Shown: positions 1 to 9,037 of the stretch, one piece after another | Position numbering within the stretch: the first letter of the stretch is position 1 | Layout: each line of letters starts with the position of its first letter | Assembly: GCA_963810905.1 (NCBI GenBank) | Contig: CAWEPG010000003.1 | Span: forward strand, 124,001 to 188,000 | Direction: 5' to 3' | From: CAWBAT01 sp963810905 | GTDB lineage: Bacteria > Acidobacteriota > Terriglobia > Versatilivoradales > Versatilivoraceae | DNA length: 64,000 bases | The notes under the pieces: generated by a model | The model's database searches: none | What the model was told of the DNA's origin: nothing | What the model saw: only the letters and a program-made list of their open reading frames with translations | Made by a program: the position numbers and the translations under genes

Positions 1-1
1 T

Positions 2-652
2 CCCTTAGACGGGAATCATGGTGGCACATGGATTGCCGTGAATCACTTTCGGATCTCGCTCTGCCTCTTGAATCGATACGTCACTCCTGGCTCGTCCAAC
101 GATGAAAAGAGGGTGTACCGGAGTCGAGGCCTGTTGCTGTTTGATCTAGTGGACTCCCCTTCTCTGATGGAAGTCCAGGAACGAGTCAGCGGTTCCTATT
201 TAGAGCAGTATGAGCCTTTTACGCTTCTCGCACTGGAACCGGATGCTCCCGCCCTCCTATTGGATTGGAGAGGACGCCAGTTATCCCATCAATTCAATGG
301 CGAAAACTTCATGTTATTAGTCTCTTCTTCATACGACCAAAGAGGTGCTGAAATTGAACGCGGGAACTTGTTTGGCAGAATGAGGTCAGAACGGGGACAG
401 AGCGATGCAGAATGGCTCCACACTTTCCATGCCAGTCACCTCCCCTATCGAGGGCCTTACTCACCCTGCATGCATCGCGAAGACGCATCGACTGTCAGCT
501 TCAGTTGCGTCAGAGTAGCTAGAGATCGCACTGAATTTTCTTATTTCTCCGGAGCCCCCTGTGAGCAGAAAGGATCCGACCATAAAGGAAGGCAGGAAAA
601 GAGATCAAAGACAATTATTCTTCCAACGATTGACAAATTAATCGAGGTCTAA
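2..652 (+). CDS. NRDE family (TANGO2-like) protein, 5' end outside window
   Basis: The open frame runs into the left edge, so the start is missing; the GTG at 38 is internal. The first visible residues read PLDGNHGGTWIAVN, followed by SLCLLNRY. This is the conserved 'GGTWIAVN...CLLN' block of the NRDE (TANGO2) family, cytoplasmic proteins of uncertain biochemical function (the eukaryotic member is linked to heme and lipid handling). The NRDE motif itself would lie upstream of the window. The C-terminal part shows the usual late 'CMHRxDAxTVSFS' block near residues 155-168 of the visible part, then a charged tail. It is followed by the DedA/ATP-grasp gene on the same strand after about 50 bases. 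The family call is from the motifs; no reaction is proposed. Confidence 0.72.
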   Translation, partial: PLDGNHGGTWIAVNHFRISLCLLNRYVTPGSSNDEKRVYRSRGLLLFDLVDSPSLMEVQERVSGSYLEQYEPFTLLALEPDAPALLLDWRGRQLSHQFNGENFMLLVSSSYDQRGAEIERGNLFGRMRSERGQSDAEWLHTFHASHLPYRGPYSPCMHREDASTVSFSCVRVARDRTEFSYFSGAPCEQKGSDHKGRQEKRSKTIILPTIDKLIEV

Positions 653-703
653 TGAGCTTCGTGCTTGGCATTGATTTAAGAAAGGCGAAAGAGGTGAAGT
701 TCT

Positions 704-2596
704 TTGCGTCAAGCTAGAATTTCTGAAAATTCAGAAGGACAATTGAGGCACTGGGAGATTGCTGAACTCTCCTTATGGCTCCTCCTTGTTTTTTGTTGGA
801 TTTGGATGCTCCACCCACCGGCCCAATCCTCCGTTGGGCTCAATTCCATTGCTGTAAGGGCAGTAACGCATGACTCGACTCTATTGGAGCGGATAAACCC
901 CGGACGAATGCATTTTGCTGGCTGTAGCATGACGATGATGGCCATCCTTCTAGTTCTGGTACTAGCAACAGGGACGCTTTTGAGTGAAGATCTCACCTGT
1001 ATTGCTGCCGGCGTCATGATTGCTGACGGCAGGATCAGCTTCCTTTTTGGATCCTCCGCGTGTTTCCTCGGAATTTATGCGGGAGACCTGCTCCTGTTTT
1101 GGGTAGGGAGAGTCCTGGGGAGATCTGTATTAAAGCGAGCACCCCTGAAATGGTTTATCCGAGAAGAGGACGTTCAAAAAAGTTCTGCCTGGTTTTCACG
1201 CCAAGGTATGAAGGTTATTCTCGTGAGTCGCTTTATTCCTGGAACCCGTTTGCCCACGTACTTTGCCGCCGGCCTTCTCGCCACGAACTTTTGGAAATTT
1301 GCGCTTTACTTCCTGTTCGCCTCTTTGCTCTGGACTCCTCTCCTGGTGGGGGCTGCAGCAGGACTGGGTGGCGAGGTCACCCGAAATGCCGTCTTCATCG
1401 AAAATCATTTCGCATTGAAATTCCTCATGGTCGGCGGCGTGATGTTTCTGGCGACACGACTCCTCCTCTCCCTGATGAGTTTCAAAGGCCGCCGCCTGTG
1501 GCTTTCCCGTTGGAGACGGTTCACCCATTGGGAGTTCTGGCCCCCCTGGATATTTTATGTGCCGGTAGTGTGCAACATTGGTTTTCTTGCTTTGAAGCAC
1601 CGCAGCCTAACTCTGTTCACGGCTGCAAATCCCGTCATGCCTGCGGGAGGCTTCATTGGAGAATCTAAGATTGAAATCCTGCGGGGGTTGTCAGGGGTCA
1701 ATGAGTTCGTAGCTCAAGCCACAGCTATAGAGGCTTCGGACAGCCTCGAAGCTCGACTCAATCAAGCGCGATTATTCATGACCCATCATGGTCTAGATTT
1801 CCCAGTGGTCCTAAAACCTGATGCCGGGCAAAGAGGTTGGGGAGTCATAGTCGTTCGATCAGACACCGAACTGGTGAATTTCCTGAGAAGTGCACGGTTC
1901 AAGACAATCATCCAGGAATACATCTCCGGTTTGGAATTCGGAGTGTTCTATTACCGATACCCTGATTCGACTCGGGGCTGTATTTTTTCAATAACCGAAA
2001 AAAGGTTCCCGACAGTTATCGGAGATGGCAAAAGCAGCCTCGAACGTCTCATCCTTGGAAATACACGAACTGTCTGTATGGCACAATTCTTTCTTAAGAA
2101 ACATGCCAATCGTCTTTGGGAAGTGCTCGGGCCTGGTGAAGAGTTGCAATTGGTTGAACTGGGGACTCATTGCCGAGGCGCCGTCTTCCTGAACGGGTGC
2201 TGGGGTAAGACTGAAGCCCTTGAACAGGTGTTCGACTCGATAAGCAAGAGCTATGATGGGTTTTATTTTGGAAGGTTCGATATCCGCGTTCCGTCTGTGG
2301 AGGATTTCAGAAAAGGACGCAATTTTAAAATCGTTGAACTGAATGGCGTCACTTCCGAAGCTACTCACATCTATGACCCCCGGAACAGTCTTGTCGAGGC
2401 ATACAGGGTCCTGTTTCAACAATGGCGGATTGCCTTTGAAATTGGTGCTCAAAATCGCTTGCGCGGAGTGCCACCGACTTCGTTGTCCAAGCTGATGCGT
2501 TTCGTATTGGACTTCAAGCGCAGTCGTGTGCCCTCCATGTTCAGGACTAAGAAAGCAAATGCTTCCGCTCTCTGCTTGGATGATCATTCTCTTTAA
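704..2596 (+). CDS. DedA/SNARE-associated membrane domain fused to a C-terminal ATP-grasp-like domain
   Basis: The start is TTG, chosen because GAGGTG lies seven bases upstream and no better start exists. Residues about 20-40 form one membrane segment. Residues about 75-255 match the DedA family (lipid-carrier translocases or scramblases of the inner membrane), including the signature SRFIPGTR at 175-182 and several hydrophobic helices. After a further hydrophobic stretch (280-300), residues about 330-590 look like an ATP-grasp ligase: VVLKPDAGQRGWG around 368-380 (lysine and glycine-rich loop), an acidic FDIR at 525-528 and VELNGVTSE at 544-552, the position of the metal-binding Glu/Asn. At 630 residues it is about three times the length of an ordinary DedA protein. 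The combination suggests a membrane-bound enzyme joining an amino-acid-like group to a lipid or cell-envelope substrate; that role is inference. Confidence 0.8.
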   Translation: MRQARISENSEGQLRHWEIAELSLWLLLVFCWIWMLHPPAQSSVGLNSIAVRAVTHDSTLLERINPGRMHFAGCSMTMMAILLVLVLATGTLLSEDLTCIAAGVMIADGRISFLFGSSACFLGIYAGDLLLFWVGRVLGRSVLKRAPLKWFIREEDVQKSSAWFSRQGMKVILVSRFIPGTRLPTYFAAGLLATNFWKFALYFLFASLLWTPLLVGAAAGLGGEVTRNAVFIENHFALKFLMVGGVMFLATRLLLSLMSFKGRRLWLSRWRRFTHWEFWPPWIFYVPVVCNIGFLALKHRSLTLFTAANPVMPAGGFIGESKIEILRGLSGVNEFVAQATAIEASDSLEARLNQARLFMTHHGLDFPVVLKPDAGQRGWGVIVVRSDTELVNFLRSARFKTIIQEYISGLEFGVFYYRYPDSTRGCIFSITEKRFPTVIGDGKSSLERLILGNTRTVCMAQFFLKKHANRLWEVLGPGEELQLVELGTHCRGAVFLNGCWGKTEALEQVFDSISKSYDGFYFGRFDIRVPSVEDFRKGRNFKIVELNGVTSEATHIYDPRNSLVEAYRVLFQQWRIAFEIGAQNRLRGVPPTSLSKLMRFVLDFKRSRVPSMFRTKKANASALCLDDHSL

Positions 2597-2841
2597 TTCG
2601 CCTCTTCCCCTAAGGCTTGAATCACCTTGAAAAACGCGACAGAAAAAGGCATGCAGCAGAAAGGCTTCGGCGACTTAGAACCTTTGGCCAAATTTGCAAA
2701 TTGAGAGCAATTGCACCCACGGAACTTCCGAATTTGGGCTATGTGAACAACCTGCTCCTTCAGAGTTGGAATTTGTAATCCAGGCAAACCCAGGACTTTA
2801 ATCTGTTGCTGAAGGACGCTATTGGTTATGCTCTGCCGCAA
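2593..2841 (-). CDS. Hypothetical small cysteine-containing protein
   Basis: An 82-codon frame converging on the DedA/ATP-grasp gene and overlapping its stop by four bases. The product has CNC near residues 43-45 and CC near 62-63, which could bind metal, but I recognise no family. There is no convincing ribosome binding site and no conserved neighbour. It may be a chance frame in a 450-base gap that otherwise (2842-3049) shows nothing to me. Confidence 0.2.
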   Translation of the reverse strand: MRQSITNSVLQQQIKVLGLPGLQIPTLKEQVVHIAQIRKFRGCNCSQFANLAKGSKSPKPFCCMPFSVAFFKVIQALGEEAN

Positions 2842-3049
2842 ACATCTTCCAACTAAGCACGCTGCAGTTCTTATCCTGGTCCGATTTGAGATCAGGGCTT
2901 TATCAATTGATTGGAGTGCAAGCAGGAAAGGTAACAGAGGAAATCAAGGAAATATTTAGGAAGGATCCGATGAATGATAAAGCCCTTCTCTCCCAAAACA
3001 CTCCAGATGCGTAAATTTTGACTCTCGACGAAAGCATTCAGAAATTGAT

Positions 3050-3451
3050 TTAGAGCCTACTTCCAATTCCTGGGATCTCACTTCGACGAATGAAAAGGAT
3101 AGTCGCGGAGGCCACGAAAACAACCACCGCCAGTGCAAATAGCTCTCCCCGGTCATCGACTGCGGGAAGTGTGATTCCAAGTTTCGTCAAGTGGCTAATG
3201 ATCGCCCCACTGATTACAGCGATCGATAGCATGGCTCCGAGCGTAACCGTCGCAGGAATCACTAACAAAATTGAAGCAATCAACTCGATGACACCGGATC
3301 CGATCCTCCCCCAGGGCTCCAACCCGAGCGTTGAAAAAATATAAACGGACTCCTTGGCGCCGGAGAATTTAAAGAACAGAGTCTGAAAGAGAATGGCTGC
3401 GGCAATGAGCTGAAGGGTCCAACTCGTAATATTTTGAGTTTTGGTCAGCAC
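3050..3451 (-). CDS. DoxX-like four-helix membrane protein
   Basis: A 133-residue protein with four hydrophobic helices (about 10-30, 50-70, 72-92, 105-125). The early 'LFFKFSGAKESV' and 'GVIELIASILLVIP' blocks are typical of the DoxX/SURF4-like family of small inner-membrane proteins, often linked to redox stress or respiration, with no defined reaction for this subgroup. It lies 72 bases downstream of the SDR gene on the same strand, so the YHS protein, SDR and DoxX protein may be co-transcribed. The family call is good; the function is open. Confidence 0.75.
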   Translation of the reverse strand: MLTKTQNITSWTLQLIAAAILFQTLFFKFSGAKESVYIFSTLGLEPWGRIGSGVIELIASILLVIPATVTLGAMLSIAVISGAIISHLTKLGITLPAVDDRGELFALAVVVFVASATILFIRRSEIPGIGSRL

Positions 3452-3523
3452 GGTGTGTCTAAAGCCTCCTTCGACTCGAAGACTCGTCCTATCCCAGGAA
3501 AAAATCGGGAAAACATTAATTTC

Positions 3524-4387
3524 TCATCCTCCGGTCTCGAACCCGGGATAGAGAGTCATTCCGCCATCAATAAAAATCGTGGCGCCGGTCATGTAGTCCG
3601 AATCATCCGAGGCCAGCCAAACTGCCGCTCGGCCGATCTCGTTGGGTTCACCGATCCGTTTGTAGGGAATAAGCCGCATTAGGTCCTTGTAGGCCTCAGG
3701 CGTATCCCAAGCCTGCATATTAATCGGGGTCCGGATGGCTCCTGGCGCAATGCTATTCACTCGAATCCGGAGCGGAGCCACCTCCTGGGCGATACTCTTC
3801 ATCATTAACATCACTCCGCCCTTCGAGGCGGCATAATTAACGTGACCTGCCCAAGGAATAACCTCATGCACCGAGCTGATACAAATGATCTTACCGGCTG
3901 CGCAGGATACCTCCTTCCGGACACCCTGACGCTTGAAGTTCCGCACGGCTTCGCGAGAGCAAAGAAACTGTCCGCGCAGGTTGATGTTAATGACCTGGTC
4001 CCATTGATCCACCGTCATCTGATCGATGGGCGCATCCTTTTGCACACCCGCGTTGTTGACAACGATGTCTACAGAGCCGAACTGTTTCAGCATCTCGGAA
4101 AACATGGCCAGCACTTGCTCTTCTTGGCTCACATCAGCCTGGAAAGCAAGGGCCTGACTGCCGGCTTGCTCGATTTCAGCCACAACTTTGTCGGCTTCAG
4201 CGGTGTTTCTGCCGCAATTCACCACTACATCCGCGCCGGCCTGCCCAAGGGTTATGGCGATGGCTTTCCCAATGCCTGAACTCGCTCCGGTCACAAGTGC
4301 CTTTTGTCCTTTGAGTACCTTACTAGGCAGGCGTTGAGGCATCTCTTTTACTATTTGATTGGTTTCTTCTGAATGTGTCATCTGCAT
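3524..4387 (-). CDS. SDR family oxidoreductase, glucose 1-dehydrogenase type
   Basis: A 287-residue classical short-chain dehydrogenase. Visible motifs are the cofactor-binding TGASSGIG (33-40), NNAG (111-114), the catalytic Ser around 171-172 and YxxxK (Y185, K189), then the PG motif and the C-terminal GxTIFIDGG. The N-terminal 25 residues are an extra polar tail of the kind found in stress-induced SDRs such as Bacillus YhdF/YdaD-like proteins and glucose 1-dehydrogenases. It probably oxidises a sugar or alcohol with NAD(P) in the cytoplasm; the substrate cannot be read from sequence. Neighbours are a YHS protein upstream and DoxX downstream. Confidence 0.85.
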   Translation of the reverse strand: MQMTHSEETNQIVKEMPQRLPSKVLKGQKALVTGASSGIGKAIAITLGQAGADVVVNCGRNTAEADKVVAEIEQAGSQALAFQADVSQEEQVLAMFSEMLKQFGSVDIVVNNAGVQKDAPIDQMTVDQWDQVININLRGQFLCSREAVRNFKRQGVRKEVSCAAGKIICISSVHEVIPWAGHVNYAASKGGVMLMMKSIAQEVAPLRIRVNSIAPGAIRTPINMQAWDTPEAYKDLMRLIPYKRIGEPNEIGRAAVWLASDDSDYMTGATIFIDGGMTLYPGFETGG

Positions 4388-4584
4388 GTGTGAATCCTCG
4401 TTGGATTAATATCAATTGTTCTCAAGCGGCAATTTAGCAAAACACCTTGATGGCACCCTTGGCTTCGGTCAGCTTCTGGAAGAATTTCTGATAATTCTAC
4501 GACGTGCAATGAGTTGGGTTTTCCTCGAAAGCGGCAATAGCTTTCATAGCAATGCTCTCGTGATACAGGTTTGCAATTTTTGTC

Positions 4585-5079
4585 TCACTTTTGAGTGTTA
4601 GACTCTTGATTAAGGATTTTGGGCCAATTCTTATCCCCTCTTTCGATGTTTTCTGGGATATTCCGTTCCCAGAGATTTGCCGCAAACCAGCCATTATTGA
4701 GATACAGCTTACCATTGACAATTTTCCAGGCTTTGGGACTGATATCGGCTGTATGGCCTTTGCTGACCGCGTAGGCACAATATCCTCCATATTGGGGAAC
4801 ATACTGTCTGGGATTTTCAATGAAGCGCTCACGATTGGTAGCGCTGGAGAAATACCATTTTGCTCCCATCCACTGATATTCGAAGTCTTTCTTTCCTTTA
4901 GTGGGTTGGCCTTCTGTAAAATATGCGACCGGGTCAAATTCTTTGAGGGCTACTCCCTCCGAATTCTTGTTGATCGAATCGACGGCAAAAGCACTGCCAA
5001 ACGGCAGCAGCAATGTGATCCATGTTGCAAAACTAAATTCTGTTATATGAGACGAGTTAGTCTTTGATCCAGACCTCAT
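4585..5079 (-). CDS. Exported YHS-domain protein
   Basis: About 164 residues. Two ATGs are possible (5085 and 5079); 5079 has GGGAG at seven-base spacing, whereas at 5085 it would touch the start codon. A hydrophobic segment around residues 18-33 ending in an AFA site suggests a Sec signal peptide. The mature part carries the YHS domain pattern: FDPVAYF, then WMGAKWYFSSATNRERFIENP, then PQYGGYCAYAVSKG. Family members are small periplasmic domains thought to bind metal (often copper). The signal peptide and the cysteine in GGYCAYA fit that. The ligand is not established. Confidence 0.82.
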   Translation of the reverse strand: MRSGSKTNSSHITEFSFATWITLLLPFGSAFAVDSINKNSEGVALKEFDPVAYFTEGQPTKGKKDFEYQWMGAKWYFSSATNRERFIENPRQYVPQYGGYCAYAVSKGHTADISPKAWKIVNGKLYLNNGWFAANLWERNIPENIERGDKNWPKILNQESNTQK

Positions 5080-5252
5080 AGCCATCTCCCTTGGCGAATC
5101 TTCTTGAGTGTTGCCTTACATCTATTGAATGCCTGAAACCTCAAGAAATAATCCCGCTCGAACAAAATAGGCAAACTATCTCAAGGAAATCACAAAACAG
5201 AAAAGACGCACGCTCGCCTGTCGGTGGGCAACCGTGAGCTGACAACCGATCT

Positions 5253-7901
5253 TTACTCGCCACTTTGCTGCAGGAGTTTGGCCACGAGAGCAGTCCAGCC
5301 TGTCTGATGGCTGGCACCAATGCCGGCGCCGTTGTCGCCGTGGAAATATTCGTAAAACAAGACGAGGTCTCTCCAGTGCGGGTCTGTCTGAAACTTCTCA
5401 GCCCCGCCGTGCACTGGTCGATGACCGTTCTCTCCTCGCAGGAAGATGCGGTTCAGCCGACGGGAGATCTCAGCGGCCACTTCCCAAAGAGTCATCATTT
5501 GTCCGGAGCCGGTAGGGCACTCAACCTTATACTCGCTTCCAAGATAGTGGTGGAATTTCTGTAATGATTCAATCAAGAGATAATTTACAGGAAACCAAAT
5601 CGGGCCGCGCCAGTTGGAGTTGCCGCCAAACAACGGCGAGCTGGATTCGGCTGGCTCATAATCGACGCGGTGCACGTGCCCGTCGACTTGAAGCATGTAC
5701 GGATTGTCCAGATGGTATCGAGAAAGTGCCCGGATGCCGTAGGGCGAGAGAAACTCCTTTTCATCCAACATCACTTTCAGGATGCGGCGCAGCCGCTCCC
5801 GGCCCACAATCGAAAGCAATCGCCGCTCACCCATCCCGGGTCTGCGCATGGAGGCGAGATTGGTGGTGAGATCCCGACGGTAGGTGGTAAACCATTCCAG
5901 CCGTCTTTTGAACCCGGGAAGACGGTCTAACATTTCCGGTTCCAGGGTTTCAACCGCGAACAGCGGGATCAGGCCTACCATGGAACGCACTTTCAAAGGA
6001 TAATTGTTCCCTTCGGAAAGATGGAGCACGTCATAGAAGAAACCGTCCTCTTCATTCCACATCTCGATGCCGTCATGCCCACGGTGATTCATGGCATACG
6101 AAATGTAGACGAAGTGTTCCCAAAACTTGCTGGCCACATCCTCGTAGGAAGGATCTTCGTGAGCCAGTTCCATGGCAATCGCCAGTAAATTCAAGGCATA
6201 CATCGCCATCCACCCAGTGCAGTCCGATTGCTCGATATGCCCTCCGGTTGGGAGTGGAGCGCTTCGATCGAAGACACCAATATTGTCCAGGCCCAGAAAG
6301 CCCCCCTGAAAGATGTTTTTCCCGTCAGCATCCTTTCGGTTTACCCACCAGGTGAAATTGAGCAATAGCTTTTGGAAGACACGCTTCAGAAAATCGATGT
6401 CTCCTTTTCCCCGCCGCTTCTTCTCAACCTTGTAAACACGCCAGGCAGCCCAGGCGTGTACCGGGGGATTGACATCCCCATAGGACCATTCGTAAGCCGG
6501 CAACTGGCCGTTGGGATGCATATACCATTCCCGTAACATCAGGAGGAGCTGCTCCTTGGCAAAGTCGGAATCGACCAAGGCTAGGGGAACACAGTGGAAC
6601 GCCAGATCCCAGGCGGCATACCAGGGGTATTCCCACTTGTCAGGCATCGAAATGACGTCGGCATTATAGAGGTGTGTCCAATCGTGATTACGGCCGCTGT
6701 ATCGTTCTGGCGGTGGAGGTGGCGCCCCCTCATCCCCTTCCAGCCAATCCCTGACCACGTAGTGGTAGAACTGCTTCGACCAGAGCAATCCTGCAAACCC
6801 CTGACGCATGACTTGTTTGGCGTCAGAGGATAAGCCGGCAGGGATGACGGTGTTGTAGTAATCTTCCGCTTCCTGGTGGCGCAGAAGAAGAATCCGGTCA
6901 AAATCCTTTTCGAGCAGGGTTTCTGCAGAGATCGAGATATTCGGAAGAGTCAGACGAAGTCGGACTGTTGCTGATTCTCCTGGTTTGATGGACATGGGAT
7001 AGGACGCGGCCATCTTGGTCCCAATCTGATCTGGGTTAACTGCTTCCTGGATGCCTTGAACGAGGTAATCGTTAATCCCATCCTTAGCGAATCGGGACTC
7101 ATTCTCCACTCCATAGAGCCGGCGAGAATTCGTCTCATTTTCGGTGAAGAGCAATTCTGGGGAACCTTCGCAGTAAAGGCGGCGTTCACCCATCACGGGA
7201 TGAGTGACCGCAATTGCCGTCGTGCGTGAATCTTTTAGTTTGGAAAGGATTGGCTTTGTCTCTCGTCCATTCCAACTCCAAGTGTTGCGGAACCAGAGCG
7301 TGGGCAAAAGATGCAAGTAGGCGGTCTCGGGACCACGATTGATGGCTTTGATTTTGACTAGAATGTCTTCCACACCACCTTTGGCGTATTCGACAAAAAC
7401 ATCAAAGTAACGGTCTTCATTGAAAACTCCAGTGTCGATGAGTTCGTATTCCAGACTTCGTCGGTCGCGACGGCCATTCTCTTCGACCAGTTGGGCATAA
7501 GGGAAAGCGGCTTGAGGGTATTTATAGAGATATTTCATGTAAGAATGAGTTGGAGTGCTGTCTAAGTAAAAGTAGCACTCCTTGACATCTTCGCCATGAT
7601 TTCCTTGGCTTCCCGTCACGCCAAAAAGACGCTCCTTAAGGATGGGGTCTTTCCCGTTCCAGAGGGCAAGAGAAAAACAGATGTACTGATGTTTGTCTGA
7701 AATTCCTGCTAAACCGTCTTCATTCCATCGGTAAGCCTTTGAGCGCGCCTGGTCATGCGAGAGATAGTTCCAGGCTTCACCATTAGGACTATAATCTTCC
7801 CGGACTGTTCCCCAAGCGCGTTCACTGAGATAGGGCCCCCAGCGCTTCCAGTGTTCTTTCCGTTCCTCTGCGGCTCGAAGCCTTTTCTCTTCTTCAGTCA
7901 C
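5253..7901 (-). CDS. GH63-type glucosidase (MGH1-like glycoside hydrolase)
   Basis: An 882-residue cytoplasmic protein with no signal peptide. The start is GTG, four bases inside the end of the upstream VOC gene (GTGA overlap), with GGAG upstream. The N-terminal third is the beta-rich region of large bacterial GH63-like proteins (W-G-x-V-R-E-D-Y-S near residue 30, then FGVTGSQGNHGEDVKE). The C-terminal two thirds form the alpha/alpha-barrel, with WAAWDLAF-like and GQLPAYEWSYGD-NPPVHAW motifs around 440-490, where the catalytic acid is expected. GH63 includes alpha-glucosidases and the mannosyl/glucosylglycerate hydrolases. Given the glucosylglycerate genes 13-20 kb away, a role in turning over a glucosylated solute is possible but unproven. 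It is the last gene of a GMC/VOC/GH63 operon. Confidence 0.85.
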   Translation of the reverse strand: MTEEEKRLRAAEERKEHWKRWGPYLSERAWGTVREDYSPNGEAWNYLSHDQARSKAYRWNEDGLAGISDKHQYICFSLALWNGKDPILKERLFGVTGSQGNHGEDVKECYFYLDSTPTHSYMKYLYKYPQAAFPYAQLVEENGRRDRRSLEYELIDTGVFNEDRYFDVFVEYAKGGVEDILVKIKAINRGPETAYLHLLPTLWFRNTWSWNGRETKPILSKLKDSRTTAIAVTHPVMGERRLYCEGSPELLFTENETNSRRLYGVENESRFAKDGINDYLVQGIQEAVNPDQIGTKMAASYPMSIKPGESATVRLRLTLPNISISAETLLEKDFDRILLLRHQEAEDYYNTVIPAGLSSDAKQVMRQGFAGLLWSKQFYHYVVRDWLEGDEGAPPPPPERYSGRNHDWTHLYNADVISMPDKWEYPWYAAWDLAFHCVPLALVDSDFAKEQLLLMLREWYMHPNGQLPAYEWSYGDVNPPVHAWAAWRVYKVEKKRRGKGDIDFLKRVFQKLLLNFTWWVNRKDADGKNIFQGGFLGLDNIGVFDRSAPLPTGGHIEQSDCTGWMAMYALNLLAIAMELAHEDPSYEDVASKFWEHFVYISYAMNHRGHDGIEMWNEEDGFFYDVLHLSEGNNYPLKVRSMVGLIPLFAVETLEPEMLDRLPGFKRRLEWFTTYRRDLTTNLASMRRPGMGERRLLSIVGRERLRRILKVMLDEKEFLSPYGIRALSRYHLDNPYMLQVDGHVHRVDYEPAESSSPLFGGNSNWRGPIWFPVNYLLIESLQKFHHYLGSEYKVECPTGSGQMMTLWEVAAEISRRLNRIFLRGENGHRPVHGGAEKFQTDPHWRDLVLFYEYFHGDNGAGIGASHQTGWTALVAKLLQQSGE

Positions 7902-9037
7902 GGTTGATTCTCCTTTTGTTTTTCGACCATTTCCATGGCGTGGCCATCAGGATCACGGACCAGGAACCCTTTTCGGAACCCCAAACTCCTCTCCTCGAAG
8001 GTTGTGACACCGGACGAAATCAGAGTCACCTTTGCTGTTAACAAAGATTGGATGGCATCTTCCACATTCCGAGTGAGCAGTTGAGTCTGCCAATGGATGA
8101 GATCATTGGCCTTTTCATCTTGGGGATTAGGTCTCCCATCCCGCGGTGCCAAGTACTCCAAAAGCTCGATTCCAGGTCCGGAAATTGCCCGGAGGCTGGT
8201 AATCCGCAGCCTGGCACCAAAAATATTGTTGAGATGTTCTTGTTCGGTATCGTAGTTCTCGCTTTCTCCAGCAATTGCGAGTCCCAGCGTGTCTCGATAA
8301 AATCGCAAGCTTGCGTCAGTGTTTTTTACGACGATTGCAGTATGATCGATGCCCAAAAACAACGCGCCATCAGTGCGTTGCCATTTGGGATTGCCTTTCC
8401 CAGGGGGGAATTGAAGGATCTCCAAAAAATGACCGTCCGGATCTCTGAAGTAAAAAGCCTGAATCCCTCCGGCATTCTTGTTCCAACTGGGCAGGCGCTG
8501 TGGCCCAGAGGAAGCATGCTCGACTTTGTGTTGTCGCAACCAGCCGTAAGCCTTGCCCATATCGCTCACGATGATGGCAATGTGTTGGAACCAACAATCA
8601 TTACTCCGTGTGTCGACAGGAAACGGTCGGCCTCGAGGGGCCAAATATTCGGTCAACTCAATGAATTCGTCTCCCAATTTCATGCGAACGAGACGCATGC
8701 GCAATCCAAACACTCCCTGCAGTTGCTCAAAGTCACGCCCGGTTACTTCGACCTCGGAGACCTTTTCGAAGGAGAGTACCTTTGAGAAAAATTCGACAGA
8801 ACGGTCAACATCACTGACGGTCATCCCAACCGTATTAACAGAATGTACCAGGGGACTGGGATCAGCCGCTTGAGCCACAAAAGCGAGACAGGAAGAACAA
8901 AAGAGCGCGACCCAGAAGAGTCTCTTCAGACGCAGGATCTTGTTCCGGATTGCCCATTTCCAAGCCGGCGCCGGGGCTGAGTCATGCGTCATTCGCCTAT
9001 CGGAATTCTTTAGTCGACTGCTGTCACTTTTCTTCAT
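7898..9037 (-). CDS. Membrane-anchored or exported protein with two VOC (glyoxalase-like) domains
   Basis: 379 residues. A basic N-terminus is followed by a hydrophobic stretch about 38-58 ending AQAAD, so it is exported or membrane-tethered. Two VOC domains follow, each opening with the usual pattern (VNTVGMTVSDVDRSVEFF near 65-82; IDHTAIVVKNTDASLRFY near 228-245) and closing with FRDPDGHFLEI and VRDPDGHAMEM. The His and Glu positions expected for metal binding are present, so dioxygenase, isomerase or lyase chemistry is possible. It overlaps both neighbours by four bases (ATGA with the GMC gene, GTGA with the GH63 gene), which implies translational coupling. The reaction is not predictable. 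Confidence 0.8.
   Translation of the reverse strand: MKKSDSSRLKNSDRRMTHDSAPAPAWKWAIRNKILRLKRLFWVALFCSSCLAFVAQAADPSPLVHSVNTVGMTVSDVDRSVEFFSKVLSFEKVSEVEVTGRDFEQLQGVFGLRMRLVRMKLGDEFIELTEYLAPRGRPFPVDTRSNDCWFQHIAIIVSDMGKAYGWLRQHKVEHASSGPQRLPSWNKNAGGIQAFYFRDPDGHFLEILQFPPGKGNPKWQRTDGALFLGIDHTAIVVKNTDASLRFYRDTLGLAIAGESENYDTEQEHLNNIFGARLRITSLRAISGPGIELLEYLAPRDGRPNPQDEKANDLIHWQTQLLTRNVEDAIQSLLTAKVTLISSGVTTFEERSLGFRKGFLVRDPDGHAMEMVEKQKENQP

Noticed and set aside
4430..4605. Minus-strand frame downstream of the YHS gene reading KIANLYHESIAMKAIAAFEENP, then after a stop YQKFFQKLTEAKGAIKVF
   Set aside because: It looks protein-like and could be a gene remnant, but I cannot assign a family and the part further upstream is out of frame with the YHS gene it overlaps.
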